DNA of 64,000 nucleotides. It comes from Hydractinia symbiolongicarpus (taxonomy: Eukaryota; Cnidaria; Hydrozoa; Anthoathecata; Hydractiniidae). The stretch covers positions 12,509,001 through 12,573,000 of the forward strand of contig NC_079888.1 in assembly GCF_029227915.1 (NCBI RefSeq), written 5' to 3'. The position numbers and the translations under genes were made by a program. The number at the start of each line of letters is the position of its first letter. Position 1 is the stretch's first letter. A model generated the notes under the pieces. It had not been told where the DNA came from, did no database searches, and was given only the letters and a program-made list of their open reading frames with translations. Positions 55,277 through 64,000 of this stretch are shown here, piece by piece.

Positions 55277-56890
55277 TTATGATGCGTCACTTTTGTTTTT
55301 CAGCATATACACCCACACATGTCGTGACTTATCGTCGATAAAGGTGATAAAATATTCAGCTCCGCTAAGTGACTTCTCTTCAATCTTTCCACACATGTCA
55401 CTGTGCACTAATCCAAGTAATTCATTGGACCGCACTCCTCCTTTCTTTGGAAAAGGTGTCCGGTGCTGCTTTCCATCAACACATGATTCACAAAACTTTG
55501 CATTCTTTAATGAATCGTATTCAAATCCATCAACCAAATTATCTTTTGCCAGCATTTCCAGACTTTTAACCCCAAGGTGACCGTAACGTCGGTGCCAAAT
55601 TGATTCTTTTGTGTCGTCACTTCCACACATTGCAAACTCGCTTTCCGCTTCTCCCTGTCGACTACAGTTGAGATGATACAGGTTTCCAGACTTTGTAGCA
55701 GTAGCGACTACTTTGTTGCCATCCAATATACGGCATTCCGACTGACCAAACTCAAACCTCTTACCGGACTTTGTTCCCTTTGAGACACTCAAAAGATTGT
55801 AAGACAGTTGTGGTACGTATAAAGTTTCATACAATCGGCATTGTTTCACTTTTACATCCGGGATGTTCACGAATAATTCCACTGTCCCTTTACCAATAGC
55901 TTCCAGTGAGTATCCGTCCCCAACAGTAATCTTCTGTGGTTCCTCGAGTTCAACAATGTCAACAAATAAGCTCTCGACATTGCACATATGACACGTGGCT
56001 CCAGAGTCCACTATCCAATCGCTTAACTTTTCGGATGCTACTAAAGAATGTTCGACAACAAATCCGAGTTCGATTTCTTCGTCGGACTCCTCCTTTTCGG
56101 CGGTACAAGCTTTTTGGTTCATGGGATTCTTCTTGAACTTTCCATCCGATCTCGAATAATTTCCCGCCTTGTTGAGATCACAGTTTCGTTTAATATGTCC
56201 GTAATTACCACACCGATAACACCTTGGACCTTTCTGGTTACGCTGATGATGCTTTAACGTCATCGCCTTTATTCCTGGCTCTGTTTCTACCATGTCTTTC
56301 TGTTTGCTTTCTTCGTGAAGCAGTCGCTCTGTAACAACGTCAATTTTTGGTACCTCCGAACTTGCTTCGAGCGCCGTGACCAACATGTCGTACGAACGCG
56401 GCAAACTTGCCAACAAATGAACCACCTTATTTTCGTCATCCAAAGGATCACCAACAATCGCTAACTCTTCAAAAATCTCCGTCATTGTTTTGATGTGAGT
56501 CTGTACCGATTGTCCTTCCTTTAACTTTAACGCATAAAGTTTTCGACGTAATGCCAATTTGTTGGCCCAAGATTTTTTTTGAAATTGATTGGCTAACCTT
56601 TTCCATACTTCTGCGGGATCTTCTGGATCCGGACCAAGTATATATAGAAGAGACGATTCAATCGATAAAACGATAGTAGCCAATGCCTTGTCTCTTCTCA
56701 ATGCATATTTCACCGCTGCTGCTTCGCCATCAGCAGGAGCACCTTCAGTTTCATTAACAATTTTCCACAAACCTACTCGTACCAATGCCATCTTACATTG
56801 CAACTTCCATGTCGCATAATTTGATCCATTCAGCGGTTTCAAAAGAATCTTCGTTGCTTCCGCAGCCATTATTCCTCCGGATACTTTCAA
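55277..56890 (-). CDS. Copia Gag, protease and integrase N-terminal part
   Basis: 537 codons. Gag of the UBN2 type from LLKPLNGSNYATWKLQCKM to LLHEESKQKD, a CCHC zinc knuckle (CYRCGNYGHIKRNC), an aspartic protease with WIVDSGATCHMCN, a GAG-pre-integrase zinc module (HRRYGHLG, FCESCVDGKQHRTPF) and the first integrase Asp in LGLVHSDMCGKIEE. It ends at a TAA after YMLKNKSDAS. The best start is the second Met (MAAEATKILL) or the ATG at 56890. Gag and protease look intact, so particles could in principle still be made. Confidence 0.93.
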   Translation of the reverse strand: MKVSGGIMAAEATKILLKPLNGSNYATWKLQCKMALVRVGLWKIVNETEGAPADGEAAAVKYALRRDKALATIVLSIESSLLYILGPDPEDPAEVWKRLANQFQKKSWANKLALRRKLYALKLKEGQSVQTHIKTMTEIFEELAIVGDPLDDENKVVHLLASLPRSYDMLVTALEASSEVPKIDVVTERLLHEESKQKDMVETEPGIKAMTLKHHQRNQKGPRCYRCGNYGHIKRNCDLNKAGNYSRSDGKFKKNPMNQKACTAEKEESDEEIELGFVVEHSLVASEKLSDWIVDSGATCHMCNVESLFVDIVELEEPQKITVGDGYSLEAIGKGTVELFVNIPDVKVKQCRLYETLYVPQLSYNLLSVSKGTKSGKRFEFGQSECRILDGNKVVATATKSGNLYHLNCSRQGEAESEFAMCGSDDTKESIWHRRYGHLGVKSLEMLAKDNLVDGFEYDSLKNAKFCESCVDGKQHRTPFPKKGGVRSNELLGLVHSDMCGKIEEKSLSGAEYFITFIDDKSRHVWVYMLKNKSDAS

Positions 56891-57050
56891 CTAAATACCG
56901 GAATACCAATGTTTTGATTCCGTGATAACAATCACCAAAATTCCGTGAACTACAAATTTCCAAGATGGCGTCAAGTTGTGCACGTACTTTGTTTACAAGT
57001 TTCTTCTCACTATCTTCAGTTATACTGGGCAATACTCTGGGCCCATAACC

Positions 57051-57251
57051 TGTTGAATAATATTTGTTATGGTTCTGAAGATATATTTACTTCACAATGT
57101 ACATGCATAAATGTTTACAGTCAGCTTATATATAGTCTTTACATGGAACTTGCTAGAAGATACTAGTATACAAGAAAAAACGTCTAGAGTGTTCTGGAAT
57201 GTTCCGTAATGTTCCAGTAAATATCTGACTAGAGTGTCTGTAATTTCAATA
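57051..57251 (-). repeat. Copia LTR (5' LTR)
   Basis: 201 bp, one mismatch to 54019-54219 (CAGCTTATAT versus CAGCTAATAT). Flanked on the right by TTATA (57252-57256). Confidence 0.95.
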
Positions 57252-58173
57252 TTATATATAATAAAAAATAAACACTATAAGTTCAGTATCAAATTTTACA
57301 AGTTGTGTACTTCTGATGGCTTGGTTTTTAACGTAGAAATCTATGGGGGTCAAGGGTTCAACGATGAACATAACTTAGGCCACACTGGAGTGTTGAAACT
57401 GATTAAGCCATAACATAGGATATATATCATTTGTTTATCGATCATTTCTACAATTCTGTTTCACTAACGGACCATTTGTCAAAACAGAAAACTTACATAT
57501 CTTATTTAATTAGCTCATGTGAATTGATATCTGTTATTTAAAAAAGAAAGGAAGAAAGGGGATATAGTCTGGTACCTAATAAAGTAACAGTCTGTAAATG
57601 AAAGGACAAAAGAGAAGTGTTAACAATCTCAAATGCGCATCAAGCTGAAATGGTCAGTCTCAACAGAAGAGGAGGGGAAAAAATAAAGCCCAATATTGTG
57701 AAAGATTAATGAAGGCATGTCGGGAATTGACAGAAGTGACCAAATGTTATCATATAATTTTGCCCTGCGCAAAACATTGAGATGGTATAAGAAAGTTAGA
57801 GTGCATATGCTTGAGAATTTCTTAAGAAATGCATCTTATCTTTATCAACCATACAGACCACAAAGAAAGGCAATGGCAATAACTGATTTCAGAGAAATAA
57901 ACTTGACTAATCTTGTCAGTGTGCTGGAAGCTCCTGCTTACTTATGACCAGTTTACAAATCAAAAGATAAAAAAACTCACACTATTTCTAGGTCCCTGAG
58001 TTTAAGAATAACTAATAAACTATATACCAAAATATTTTTGGCTACACAGTTGTATCAGAGGGAAGACAATCAAGACATTCACTCTTCTCTGACTTGATTT
58101 CAAGTCTGCTGACTTTCGATGAGGACGGACGTGCTCTGAAGAAATAGCATAGCAACGTGCCGAGACAAATAAC

Positions 58174-58944
58174 ATGACTGAGAGACCGACTATAGCTCGA
58201 CTTGAAAAACAATTGAAAGAAGGTTTTGATCATATTGAATCACGAATTGATAACCTAACTTCAAAAAGTGAAAAAATTGATTGTGATTTGAACGAAATGA
58301 AAAATAAAATTATAAGCAATTTGATCGAACAAAACAAGAAAATGCAAAAAAAAATCGAAGCTTTAGAAAATACTGTATATGAACAAGACAAAGAGTTAAG
58401 AGATCTCCAACTGACTACAGAGGCAACAAACCAATATGGCAGACGTAGCAATATTGAGATTTCAGGTGTAACAAATGATATAGATGATGATCAACTGGAA
58501 GATAAAATGATAGAGATTTTCAACAAAATGGAGGTCAACGTTACGAAATCCGATATCGAGTCTTGTCATAGGCTTCCTGCGAAGAAAAATCAAACAAAAA
58601 AAACCATTGTACGCTTCGTCAATCGCAAAAATTGTCAAAAACTCTTAGAAAACAAAAAAAAAACTGAAAATATAAATTTCGAGGAAATTAAGCTGCCACC
58701 AAACAGCAAAATCTACATTTCCGAAAATTTGAATCAATTTTATCAAAGACTGGGATTTGAATGCAGACAACTGAAAAGAAACAAACTCATATACAGTTAC
58801 AAATATCAAAATGAAGCTTTTTTTATAAAATTTGATAAAACCGATGAAAAACACAAAAAAATTACACATGTGAATCAAATAGTTGAATGGTTTCCTGGGT
58901 TCTACCAAAATGAATTGCTCAACTACGGAAACACAGAGAGTTAG
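58174..58944 (+). CDS. LINE ORF1, coiled-coil RNA-binding-like protein
   Basis: 256 aa. Residues 1-90 are a long heptad-type coiled coil (KQLKEGFDHIESRIDNL to KIEALENTVYEQDKEL). Then TNQYGRRSNIEISGVTN and ESCHRLPAKK precede a region like an RRM (KTIVRFVNRKNCQKLLENKK) and a basic C-terminal half. This is the usual layout for ORF1 proteins of CR1- and L1-type elements, which coat the LINE RNA and act as nucleic-acid chaperones. The start ATG is the first in the frame, 90 bp from the element's 5' end. No stops or shifts. Confidence 0.8.
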   Translation: MTERPTIARLEKQLKEGFDHIESRIDNLTSKSEKIDCDLNEMKNKIISNLIEQNKKMQKKIEALENTVYEQDKELRDLQLTTEATNQYGRRSNIEISGVTNDIDDDQLEDKMIEIFNKMEVNVTKSDIESCHRLPAKKNQTKKTIVRFVNRKNCQKLLENKKKTENINFEEIKLPPNSKIYISENLNQFYQRLGFECRQLKRNKLIYSYKYQNEAFFIKFDKTDEKHKKITHVNQIVEWFPGFYQNELLNYGNTES

Positions 58945-59235
58945 ATTGTTGTCTTTATCTCACTTTTTTTTCTTTCTGCTACACACGATTTTCCCGCCTA
59001 AAGTTCTTTGTTTGTTTAATCTTATCGGTGATATACGCTCAGGTAATTTTAACTTCAATATGGCGCAAGCTTGCTGTGCAGTCAGTATATAGCGTTTGTT
59101 TTATTTGTGAAATCGTTTAAAGCCCAAAACCTGTTCTAACTGGTAAGTTTTCACTTTCTCTTTCTTTTTTGTACTTTTAGACCCTGTTGTCCCTTTAAAG
59201 CTGCCAGTTTTGTTTCCCCCCTATATATAATTTTT

Positions 59236-62200
59236 ATGCTTAGTTGTAATGTCTGCAAAAAGCTAGTTGATGAATCATGTAAAAAATCAATTTTTTGTGA
59301 TATCTGTAATTCCTGGATACATTTTCAAAACTGCTCTAGACTTTCAGTATCAGAATTTGATGCCTTATCTCACAATTCTAGTAACTGGGCTTGTCCAAAA
59401 TGTTTGGACAGGTCATTACCATTTTTTGATTCAGAACATCTGTCAAATTGTAAACCAAAACCAACCCCAAATTCTACATCCCGTATTAATGAAAATGTGA
59501 GATCCCTTCTTTCTGATCTTAATAGTATTGTTCATAGCATGGACAACGATGCTGACAGTATCAATTTTCATACAACTAGTTGTAAATACTATGAATGTGA
59601 GGTCTTTAACAATCTTAATCTAAATCCAAGGTCGCTCTCAGCTTTTCATCTTAACATTGCCTCAATGGCTAAACACTTTGATGAATTTAACACCCTTTTG
59701 ACCCTTTTGAGACATGAGTTCTCTTTTATTGGTATTACTGAAACCCGCTTTATCAAAGGCTCACCACCAACTTTCAATTACCATATAGAAGGTTACCAGT
59801 GCTTATCCACCCCCACTGAATCCTCAGCAGGAGGGAGCTTGTTGTATATTTCTGACCAGTATAATTTCATTCCTCGTACAGACTTGGATGACATTATGTA
59901 CCAATCTAAATACTTGGAATCAAGTTTTGCAGAGATGATCTTGCCTAACACAACCAACTTAATTGTCGGTAGCATTTATCGACATCCTTGTATGTCAACA
60001 AATTCCTTTAATCGTGATTTCTTAAAACCCTTGCTCAATAAAGTCAGCATTGAAAAGAAACAAATCCTTCTACTGGGGGATTTCAATAAAAATTTGTTAA
60101 AACTCAATGAAGATGCAGAACTCTCTGCCTTCATTGATATACTCGGCTCTCACCTTATACTTCCCCAGATCTTATTACCAACAAGAATAGCAGCGACTTC
60201 CAAGACATTAATTGATAATATTTTTTTCTCTGTCACTGGTCAACCATCAATCTCTGGTAACCTTATTCACATGATCTCTGATCACCTGCCTCAATTCTTT
60301 ATATTACCTGACCAATTGACTAACAACTCAGAAAAAAATATTCAATACCAAAACTGGTCCAAATTTGACGAACATAATTTTATTTTAGATTACCTGGATA
60401 TTGACTGGGGTGTTGAGTTTAATAGTCCTGGACCAATTGACCCAAACAGCTGTTTTGACATTTTTAATTCTAAAATTCAAAAGCTTGTTGACAAACACGT
60501 TCCCACAGGTAGGCTCACCAAAAGGCAAATCAAAACCCAACAAAAACCATGGATTACTTCTGCCATCATAAAATCCATGTGTAAACGTGATTTTTATTTT
60601 CGGAAATTCACTAAAGCCAAAGATCCAGATTCTAAATCAGAGTTCCGACAACTTTTCAAACGCTACCGAAACATGATTGTCAGCTTATGCAGACAAAGTA
60701 AAACAAACCATTACACCAATTACTTTAACCTTTTTTCAAATAACATGCACAAAATTTGGGAGGGTGTTCTTAGCATTATTTCTACGAAACCGTCGAAATC
60801 TAATATTCCTACCTCCATTCAGGTTGACGGTAAACTTGAGACAAACCAGATTGATATTGCCAATAGTTTTAATGACTTTTTTACATCCATAGCAAATTCT
60901 ATTAGGAACAAAATTCCACCTACATCCAAGAGGTACTCTGACTACCTCAAAAACCCAAACCCAGACTCAATTTTCTTATCACCTGTTACCCAAGAAGAAA
61001 TCATTGGGATTATTGGCAACATCTCTCCAGAAAAATCTTCTGGACCAAACAGTATTCCAATCAAAATTCTAAAATTGTTGGAAAATGATATTTCCAAACC
61101 TATATCAATTTTGATCAATCTTTCGTTTGAATCTGGTATCTTTCCTAGATCTTTAAAAATATCCAGAGTGGTGCCTGTTTACAAAAACAAAGGTTCTTCT
61201 ATAGATGTGTCAAATTACAGACCAATCTCATTATTGTCAAACATTGATAAAATCTATGAAAAGGTTATGTACAACAGAATCATAGGCTTTCTCAACAACC
61301 ATGATATCCTATATCCCAAACAGTTTGGATTCAGAAAACAGCATTCAACATCACAGGCTGTGCTTACTATAGTTGAACGCATTAGACATTGCCTTGACAA
61401 AGGTGAGCTTGCCTGTGGAGTGTTTGTCGACTTACAAAAAGCTTTTGATACTGTTGACCACAAAATCCTTCTATCCAAGCTAAATCACTATGGTATTCGG
61501 GGAAAAGCAAATGATTGGTTCAGGTCTTATTTAACTGGTCGTCTCCAGTATGTCTCAATCGGTGAATTCAAATCTCAACTTAAAGCCATTCTACATGGTG
61601 TGCCTCAAGGCTCTGTTCTTGGTCCGCTGCTGTTCTTGTTGTATATTAATGATCTGCATAATTGTATCAAATTGTCAGAGACCTATCATTTTGCTGACGA
61701 CACTCATCTGCTGAAATTCTCAAAATCACTAGAATCCCTTTGTAGAGGGATGAATGCTGATCTTAAACGCCTTGTGTGTTGGCTTAATGCCAACAAAATA
61801 TCACTGAACTCCAGCAAAACAGAGTTTCTTGTATTTAGATCCCAATCTCGTAGGCTTGAATTTTTACCTTTTTTGATTCTATGCGGTAAGCGCATTTATC
61901 CTAGCAAAAGTGTGAAATACCTGGGTGTTCATGTTGATGAACATCTTTCCTGGAAGTATCATGTCTCATCTGTGGCTACTAAACTTCAAAGAGCCAATGG
62001 GATGTTATCTAAAATTCGTCACTATGTTCCCCTAAAATCCCTGCTAAACATTTACCATGCTATCTTTAGTTCTCACTTAAGCTATGCTTGCCAAGTATGG
62101 GGCACTCGAGACACCACAGTAGCCCACAGAATACTTACCCTCCAAAAGGCTGCCCTTAGGCTCATCACCTTCAGTGAACCAAGATCCCCATCTTTACCTA

Positions 62201-62544
62201 TATTTGCAGAACTTGGAATTCTTAAATTCTTCGACCTAGTTAAAGTCCTTAACATTCAATTTACCCACAAATTCCTAAACTCTAACCTCCCATCTGACAC
62301 ACTTACCTCACTCAAATTTGATCGAATCTCACACTCTCATGAAACTAGATGTAACACAATTGGTTTGCTTATTGAACCAACAGTTAACACATCGACGTTT
62401 GGATCTTTTTCATTCTCTAGAATCTCCACATTACAGTGGAACAATCTGCAAAGAAATTATCCTGATACTAACCTCACAAACTGTAAATTAAGCACAATCA
62501 AATCCCTAGCTACAAGTTTCTACATGAGTCAATACATCAACTAG
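59236..62544 (+). CDS. LINE ORF2: PHD finger, APE endonuclease, reverse transcriptase
   Basis: 1,102 aa, open throughout. Residues 4-55: a PHD-type zinc finger (CNVCKKLVD, FCDICNSWIHFQNC, WACPKC). Residues about 135-355: AP-like endonuclease with FHLNIASMAKH, GITETRF (metal-binding Glu), GGSLLYIS, LLGDFNKNLL and ISDHLPQF. Residues about 600-900: reverse transcriptase with NYRPISLLSNIDKIYEKVM, QFGFRKQHSTSQAV, GVFVDLQKAFDTVDHKIL, HGVPQGSVLGPLLFLLYI and YHFADDTHLL (catalytic pair), then thumb and C-terminal WGTRDTTVAHRILTLQKAA. The protein nicks target DNA and copies the LINE RNA onto it. All key catalytic residues are present. The ATG is 290 bp after ORF1. Confidence 0.95.
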   Translation: MLSCNVCKKLVDESCKKSIFCDICNSWIHFQNCSRLSVSEFDALSHNSSNWACPKCLDRSLPFFDSEHLSNCKPKPTPNSTSRINENVRSLLSDLNSIVHSMDNDADSINFHTTSCKYYECEVFNNLNLNPRSLSAFHLNIASMAKHFDEFNTLLTLLRHEFSFIGITETRFIKGSPPTFNYHIEGYQCLSTPTESSAGGSLLYISDQYNFIPRTDLDDIMYQSKYLESSFAEMILPNTTNLIVGSIYRHPCMSTNSFNRDFLKPLLNKVSIEKKQILLLGDFNKNLLKLNEDAELSAFIDILGSHLILPQILLPTRIAATSKTLIDNIFFSVTGQPSISGNLIHMISDHLPQFFILPDQLTNNSEKNIQYQNWSKFDEHNFILDYLDIDWGVEFNSPGPIDPNSCFDIFNSKIQKLVDKHVPTGRLTKRQIKTQQKPWITSAIIKSMCKRDFYFRKFTKAKDPDSKSEFRQLFKRYRNMIVSLCRQSKTNHYTNYFNLFSNNMHKIWEGVLSIISTKPSKSNIPTSIQVDGKLETNQIDIANSFNDFFTSIANSIRNKIPPTSKRYSDYLKNPNPDSIFLSPVTQEEIIGIIGNISPEKSSGPNSIPIKILKLLENDISKPISILINLSFESGIFPRSLKISRVVPVYKNKGSSIDVSNYRPISLLSNIDKIYEKVMYNRIIGFLNNHDILYPKQFGFRKQHSTSQAVLTIVERIRHCLDKGELACGVFVDLQKAFDTVDHKILLSKLNHYGIRGKANDWFRSYLTGRLQYVSIGEFKSQLKAILHGVPQGSVLGPLLFLLYINDLHNCIKLSETYHFADDTHLLKFSKSLESLCRGMNADLKRLVCWLNANKISLNSSKTEFLVFRSQSRRLEFLPFLILCGKRIYPSKSVKYLGVHVDEHLSWKYHVSSVATKLQRANGMLSKIRHYVPLKSLLNIYHAIFSSHLSYACQVWGTRDTTVAHRILTLQKAALRLITFSEPRSPSLPIFAELGILKFFDLVKVLNIQFTHKFLNSNLPSDTLTSLKFDRISHSHETRCNTIGLLIEPTVNTSTFGSFSFSRISTLQWNNLQRNYPDTNLTNCKLSTIKSLATSFYMSQYIN

Positions 62545-63060
62545 CTTTCCTCTTCATTATTTTGTCTCATTACTTTTTTCTATTTGACTATATGGTACTG
62601 AATTTTCATTTATACTAATTATAATTAATAATGCTTTTTCATTTTAATCTTTGTAAACTTACAGTATTTACTGACATATGAAAATATTTCACATTTTTCT
62701 TGGTGGCTTTCTCCTTTGTTTAGCCTTGGCTATCGGGAAAGTCTCCTTCCTAATTGCTAATTTATTCTTTTAGTATTGTAAATTGTCATTTCTTAGGTAA
62801 ATAAATGTTTACTTACTTACTTACTTACTTACAACATTCACTATTTAGAACCCCTACCTCCAACAGAAAAGAAAGCAAATCCATTTAGGAAATGCCAGCA
62901 TTGCAAGAAAAAGGGAATCCAAAAGGAATCTTATTACGTACTGTACTGTAAAGACAAACCACCTCTATGCGTTAATCCTTGTTTTAGGCTTTACCACAGT
63001 GACATACAAGTCAGAGGTCCTGAAACTGAGGAAGCCGATAGCGACGATTCATTGATGTAA

Positions 63061-63371
63061 TATTGATATTATTTTATTTAGAGAAAAGATATATCTAACT
63101 ATAGCTTCTCTTTTTATCTACATATCCTTATTTTTACGGAAAAATATGGTGAAATTATTGAAACTTTCTATCTCTATGTTCTGCATCTCTGATAACCCAA
63201 AAGTGATTAATAAATGCAAAAATTGAAAGTTAGGAGATTAAATTAGGTTTTAAATCAAAAATTAAACTTACTCAATAGAAATCATCATTTTATTATAAAC
63301 AAATATATTCGTCGTCCATATTTTTCTTATAGTGCACTTGATGTATAAAAAACTATTCTGTAGCGAACGTG
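63061..63371. other. piggyBac 3' non-coding region
   Basis: Between the transposase stop and the right terminal repeat. It includes the subterminal motif ATATATTCGTCGTCCATA near 63303-63320, which is the inverted counterpart of a motif at about 52838. Confidence 0.6.
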
Positions 63372-63892
63372 TTAAAACAAACAAGAAGATCACTACAGTA
63401 CTGTCTTTACCTTGCATGGTAAACCTGATAGCGTCATTCTTGTATTTAAGGTGCAAGTATAGAAAAAAATCAATTTTTTTGAAAACTTTTTTGTAAAATG
63501 ATTAGATAGAAAAAAATCTGGTATTTTTAATGGTAAAGAAATGTTTTTTATATACATTTTTTCCAAAAGATTTAAAAAAATACTTTATGCGATGTGATAA
63601 AGATCAAATATTGTTCCCACATAATCATATTAGGTATCAATTTTTGCTACTCAATTATGTGAGTGAAGAACACACGCAACATAAAAATTTGGGCTTGAGC
63701 CACCAACTGGGCTCGATCCTGTTGTGAGAGAAAAGGCAATTGCAAATGTTATATTTGTCTTGTGTTTAATGTTGTGTTACCTATTATATTTATAGATTAG
63801 TTCATTTTAGCTTCTTTGAGCCAATATTAAGCTGGCTATTCTTAACAATCAAAGAAGCTATATTTGATCAATAAACATCATGGAGCGCTATT

Positions 63893-64000
63893 ATGAAACC
63901 AGACAGACTGAGTGTTGATCCTAGTGCTGCGGATGCTGACAGACCTTATAAGCATTGGTTTTGTACATTTGAAAACTTTATACAATCGTTAACTGGTCCT
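63893..64000 (+). CDS. Start of a retrotransposon Gag-like protein (cut by window end)
   Basis: 36 codons to the window edge: KPDRLSVDPSAADADRPYKH, then WFCTFENFIQSL. The pattern L-x-V/I-DP, K-x-W-x-x-W-x-x-TF-x-NF is typical of the start of Gypsy-type Gag proteins in cnidarian genomes. An alternative ATG 12 bp upstream is in another frame and meets a stop. LTR and primer-binding site should lie between about 63400 and 63890 but were not defined. Confidence 0.45.
   Translation, partial: MKPDRLSVDPSAADADRPYKHWFCTFENFIQSLTGP

Larger units (their letters stand above)
54019..57251 (-). mobile_element. Copia LTR retrotransposon lacking reverse transcriptase
   Basis: 3,233 bp between TTATA duplications at 54014-54018 and 57252-57256, with two 201-bp LTRs that differ at one position. 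Next to the 5' LTR, on the minus strand, GGTTATGGGCCCAG is the primer-binding site known from copia elements (an internal part of initiator tRNA-Met). The single long frame (56890-54227) encodes Gag, protease and integrase, then jumps to the last residues of RNase H. It is interrupted by one TAA at 55277-55279. Inserted inside the piggyBac transposase, directly after the first catalytic block. Confidence 0.95.
58084..62833 (+). mobile_element. CR1-group LINE, apparently full length and intact
   Basis: 4,750 bp between direct ACATTCACT duplications (58075-58083 and 62834-62842). Two open frames, ORF1 at 58174-58944 and ORF2 at 59236-62544, and a 3' tail of about six TTAC units at 62812-62832. 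Interrupted piggyBac coding resumes in frame after it. Both frames are uninterrupted, so it may be able to move. Confidence 0.93.
53105..63060 (+). pseudogene. piggyBac transposase, in three pieces
   Basis: Piece 1 (53105-54018): MAKTYNAEEA start, then DDNLSVQNFE-like acidic part, MDETRFIGITFTMGLIPLL and NKYWSRDLIYKNYFF, and SLDESMILWRG with the first catalytic Asp. Piece 2 (57252-58083): SDGLVFNVEIYGGQGFND, FIDHFYNSVSLTD (second Asp, near 57437), then MSGIDRSDQMLSYNFALRKT (third Asp) and LRWYKKVRVHMLENFLRN. Piece 3 (62843-63060): a C-terminal cysteine-rich zinc domain, KCQHCKKKG, LYCKDKPPLCVNPCFRLYH. Small frameshifts also exist (for example after the first ten codons and near 57520), so it was probably inactive before or soon after the insertions. 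Confidence 0.85.
52597..63371 (+). mobile_element. piggyBac-type transposon, interrupted by two retroelements
   Basis: TTAA at 52593-52596 and 63372-63375 flanks matching inverted ends: CATGTTAGCTACGGAAGAC on the left and (minus strand) CACGTTCGCTACAGAATAG on the right. GACGAATATATTCG motifs recur inside both ends. The transposase is scattered at 53105-53960, 57255-58083 and 62843-63060. The gaps are a Copia element (54019-57251) and a CR1-group LINE (58084-62833), each with its own target duplication. The left end is 61 bp from the AMDHD1 exon carrying the start codon. Confidence 0.88.

Noticed and set aside
55936-56819. Plus-strand frames opposite the Copia Gag region
   Set aside because: Antisense shadows of the Gag and protease frame, no motifs of their own.

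Overview
This is nuclear DNA from an animal, most likely a cnidarian and plausibly a hydrozoan. It is AT-rich, its genes are split by GT-AG introns, and most of it is transposable elements of types common in cnidarian genomes (PHD-finger LINEs, a Penelope-like element with a GIY-YIG domain, piggyBac, ISL2EU-like and hAT5-like elements, an animal-type Helitron with an RPA-like gene). The species cannot be fixed from sequence alone.

Three host genes can be built exon by exon. UTP23 (rRNA processing) is on the minus strand at the left edge, with three exons between 1094 and 9536; its start codon exon was not found and its 3' exons lie outside the window. SSR4 (TRAP-delta, part of the ER translocon) is complete on the plus strand, five exons, 24666-30125, 168 aa. 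AMDHD1 (imidazolonepropionase, histidine breakdown) is complete on the minus strand, nine coding exons, 33328-52519, 433 aa.

Region by region: 1-9.5 kb is UTP23, whose 7.7-kb intron holds a Helitron-like gene set (USP-like peptidase, Helitron N/Rep, PIF1-type helicase, RPA-like protein) bracketed by a 49-bp inverted repeat. From 9.5 to 13 kb nothing firm is seen apart from promoter-like and LTR-like stretches. From 13 to 23.3 kb there are three copies of one RTE-type LINE carrying an internal PHD finger. Two of them sit in or beside a decayed CR1-like LINE that was also split by a hAT-like element; the third copy has a 77-bp target duplication and a 73-nt 3' transduction. From 23.5 to 30.1 kb lies SSR4, with hAT-type elements in and near intron 1. 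At 31 kb there is a frameshifted tandem-repeat gene. From 33.3 to 52.5 kb lies AMDHD1, whose introns hold decayed LINEs, a Penelope-like element, a pogo-like transposase remnant and an ISL2EU-like transposon. From 52.6 to 63.4 kb a piggyBac element, next to the first AMDHD1 exon, is itself interrupted by a young Copia element that lacks reverse transcriptase and by an apparently intact CR1-group LINE. The window ends inside a Gag-like reading frame.

The genes form no operon or pathway. The window is best read as three ordinary host genes expanded by layered insertions whose order can be worked out from target-site duplications. The most unusual items are the inverted-repeat-bracketed Helitron-like set in UTP23, the LINE 3' transduction, the RT-less Copia and the SAP-SWIM/THAP convergent transposon. 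I found no evidence for a wholly new defence or regulatory system.
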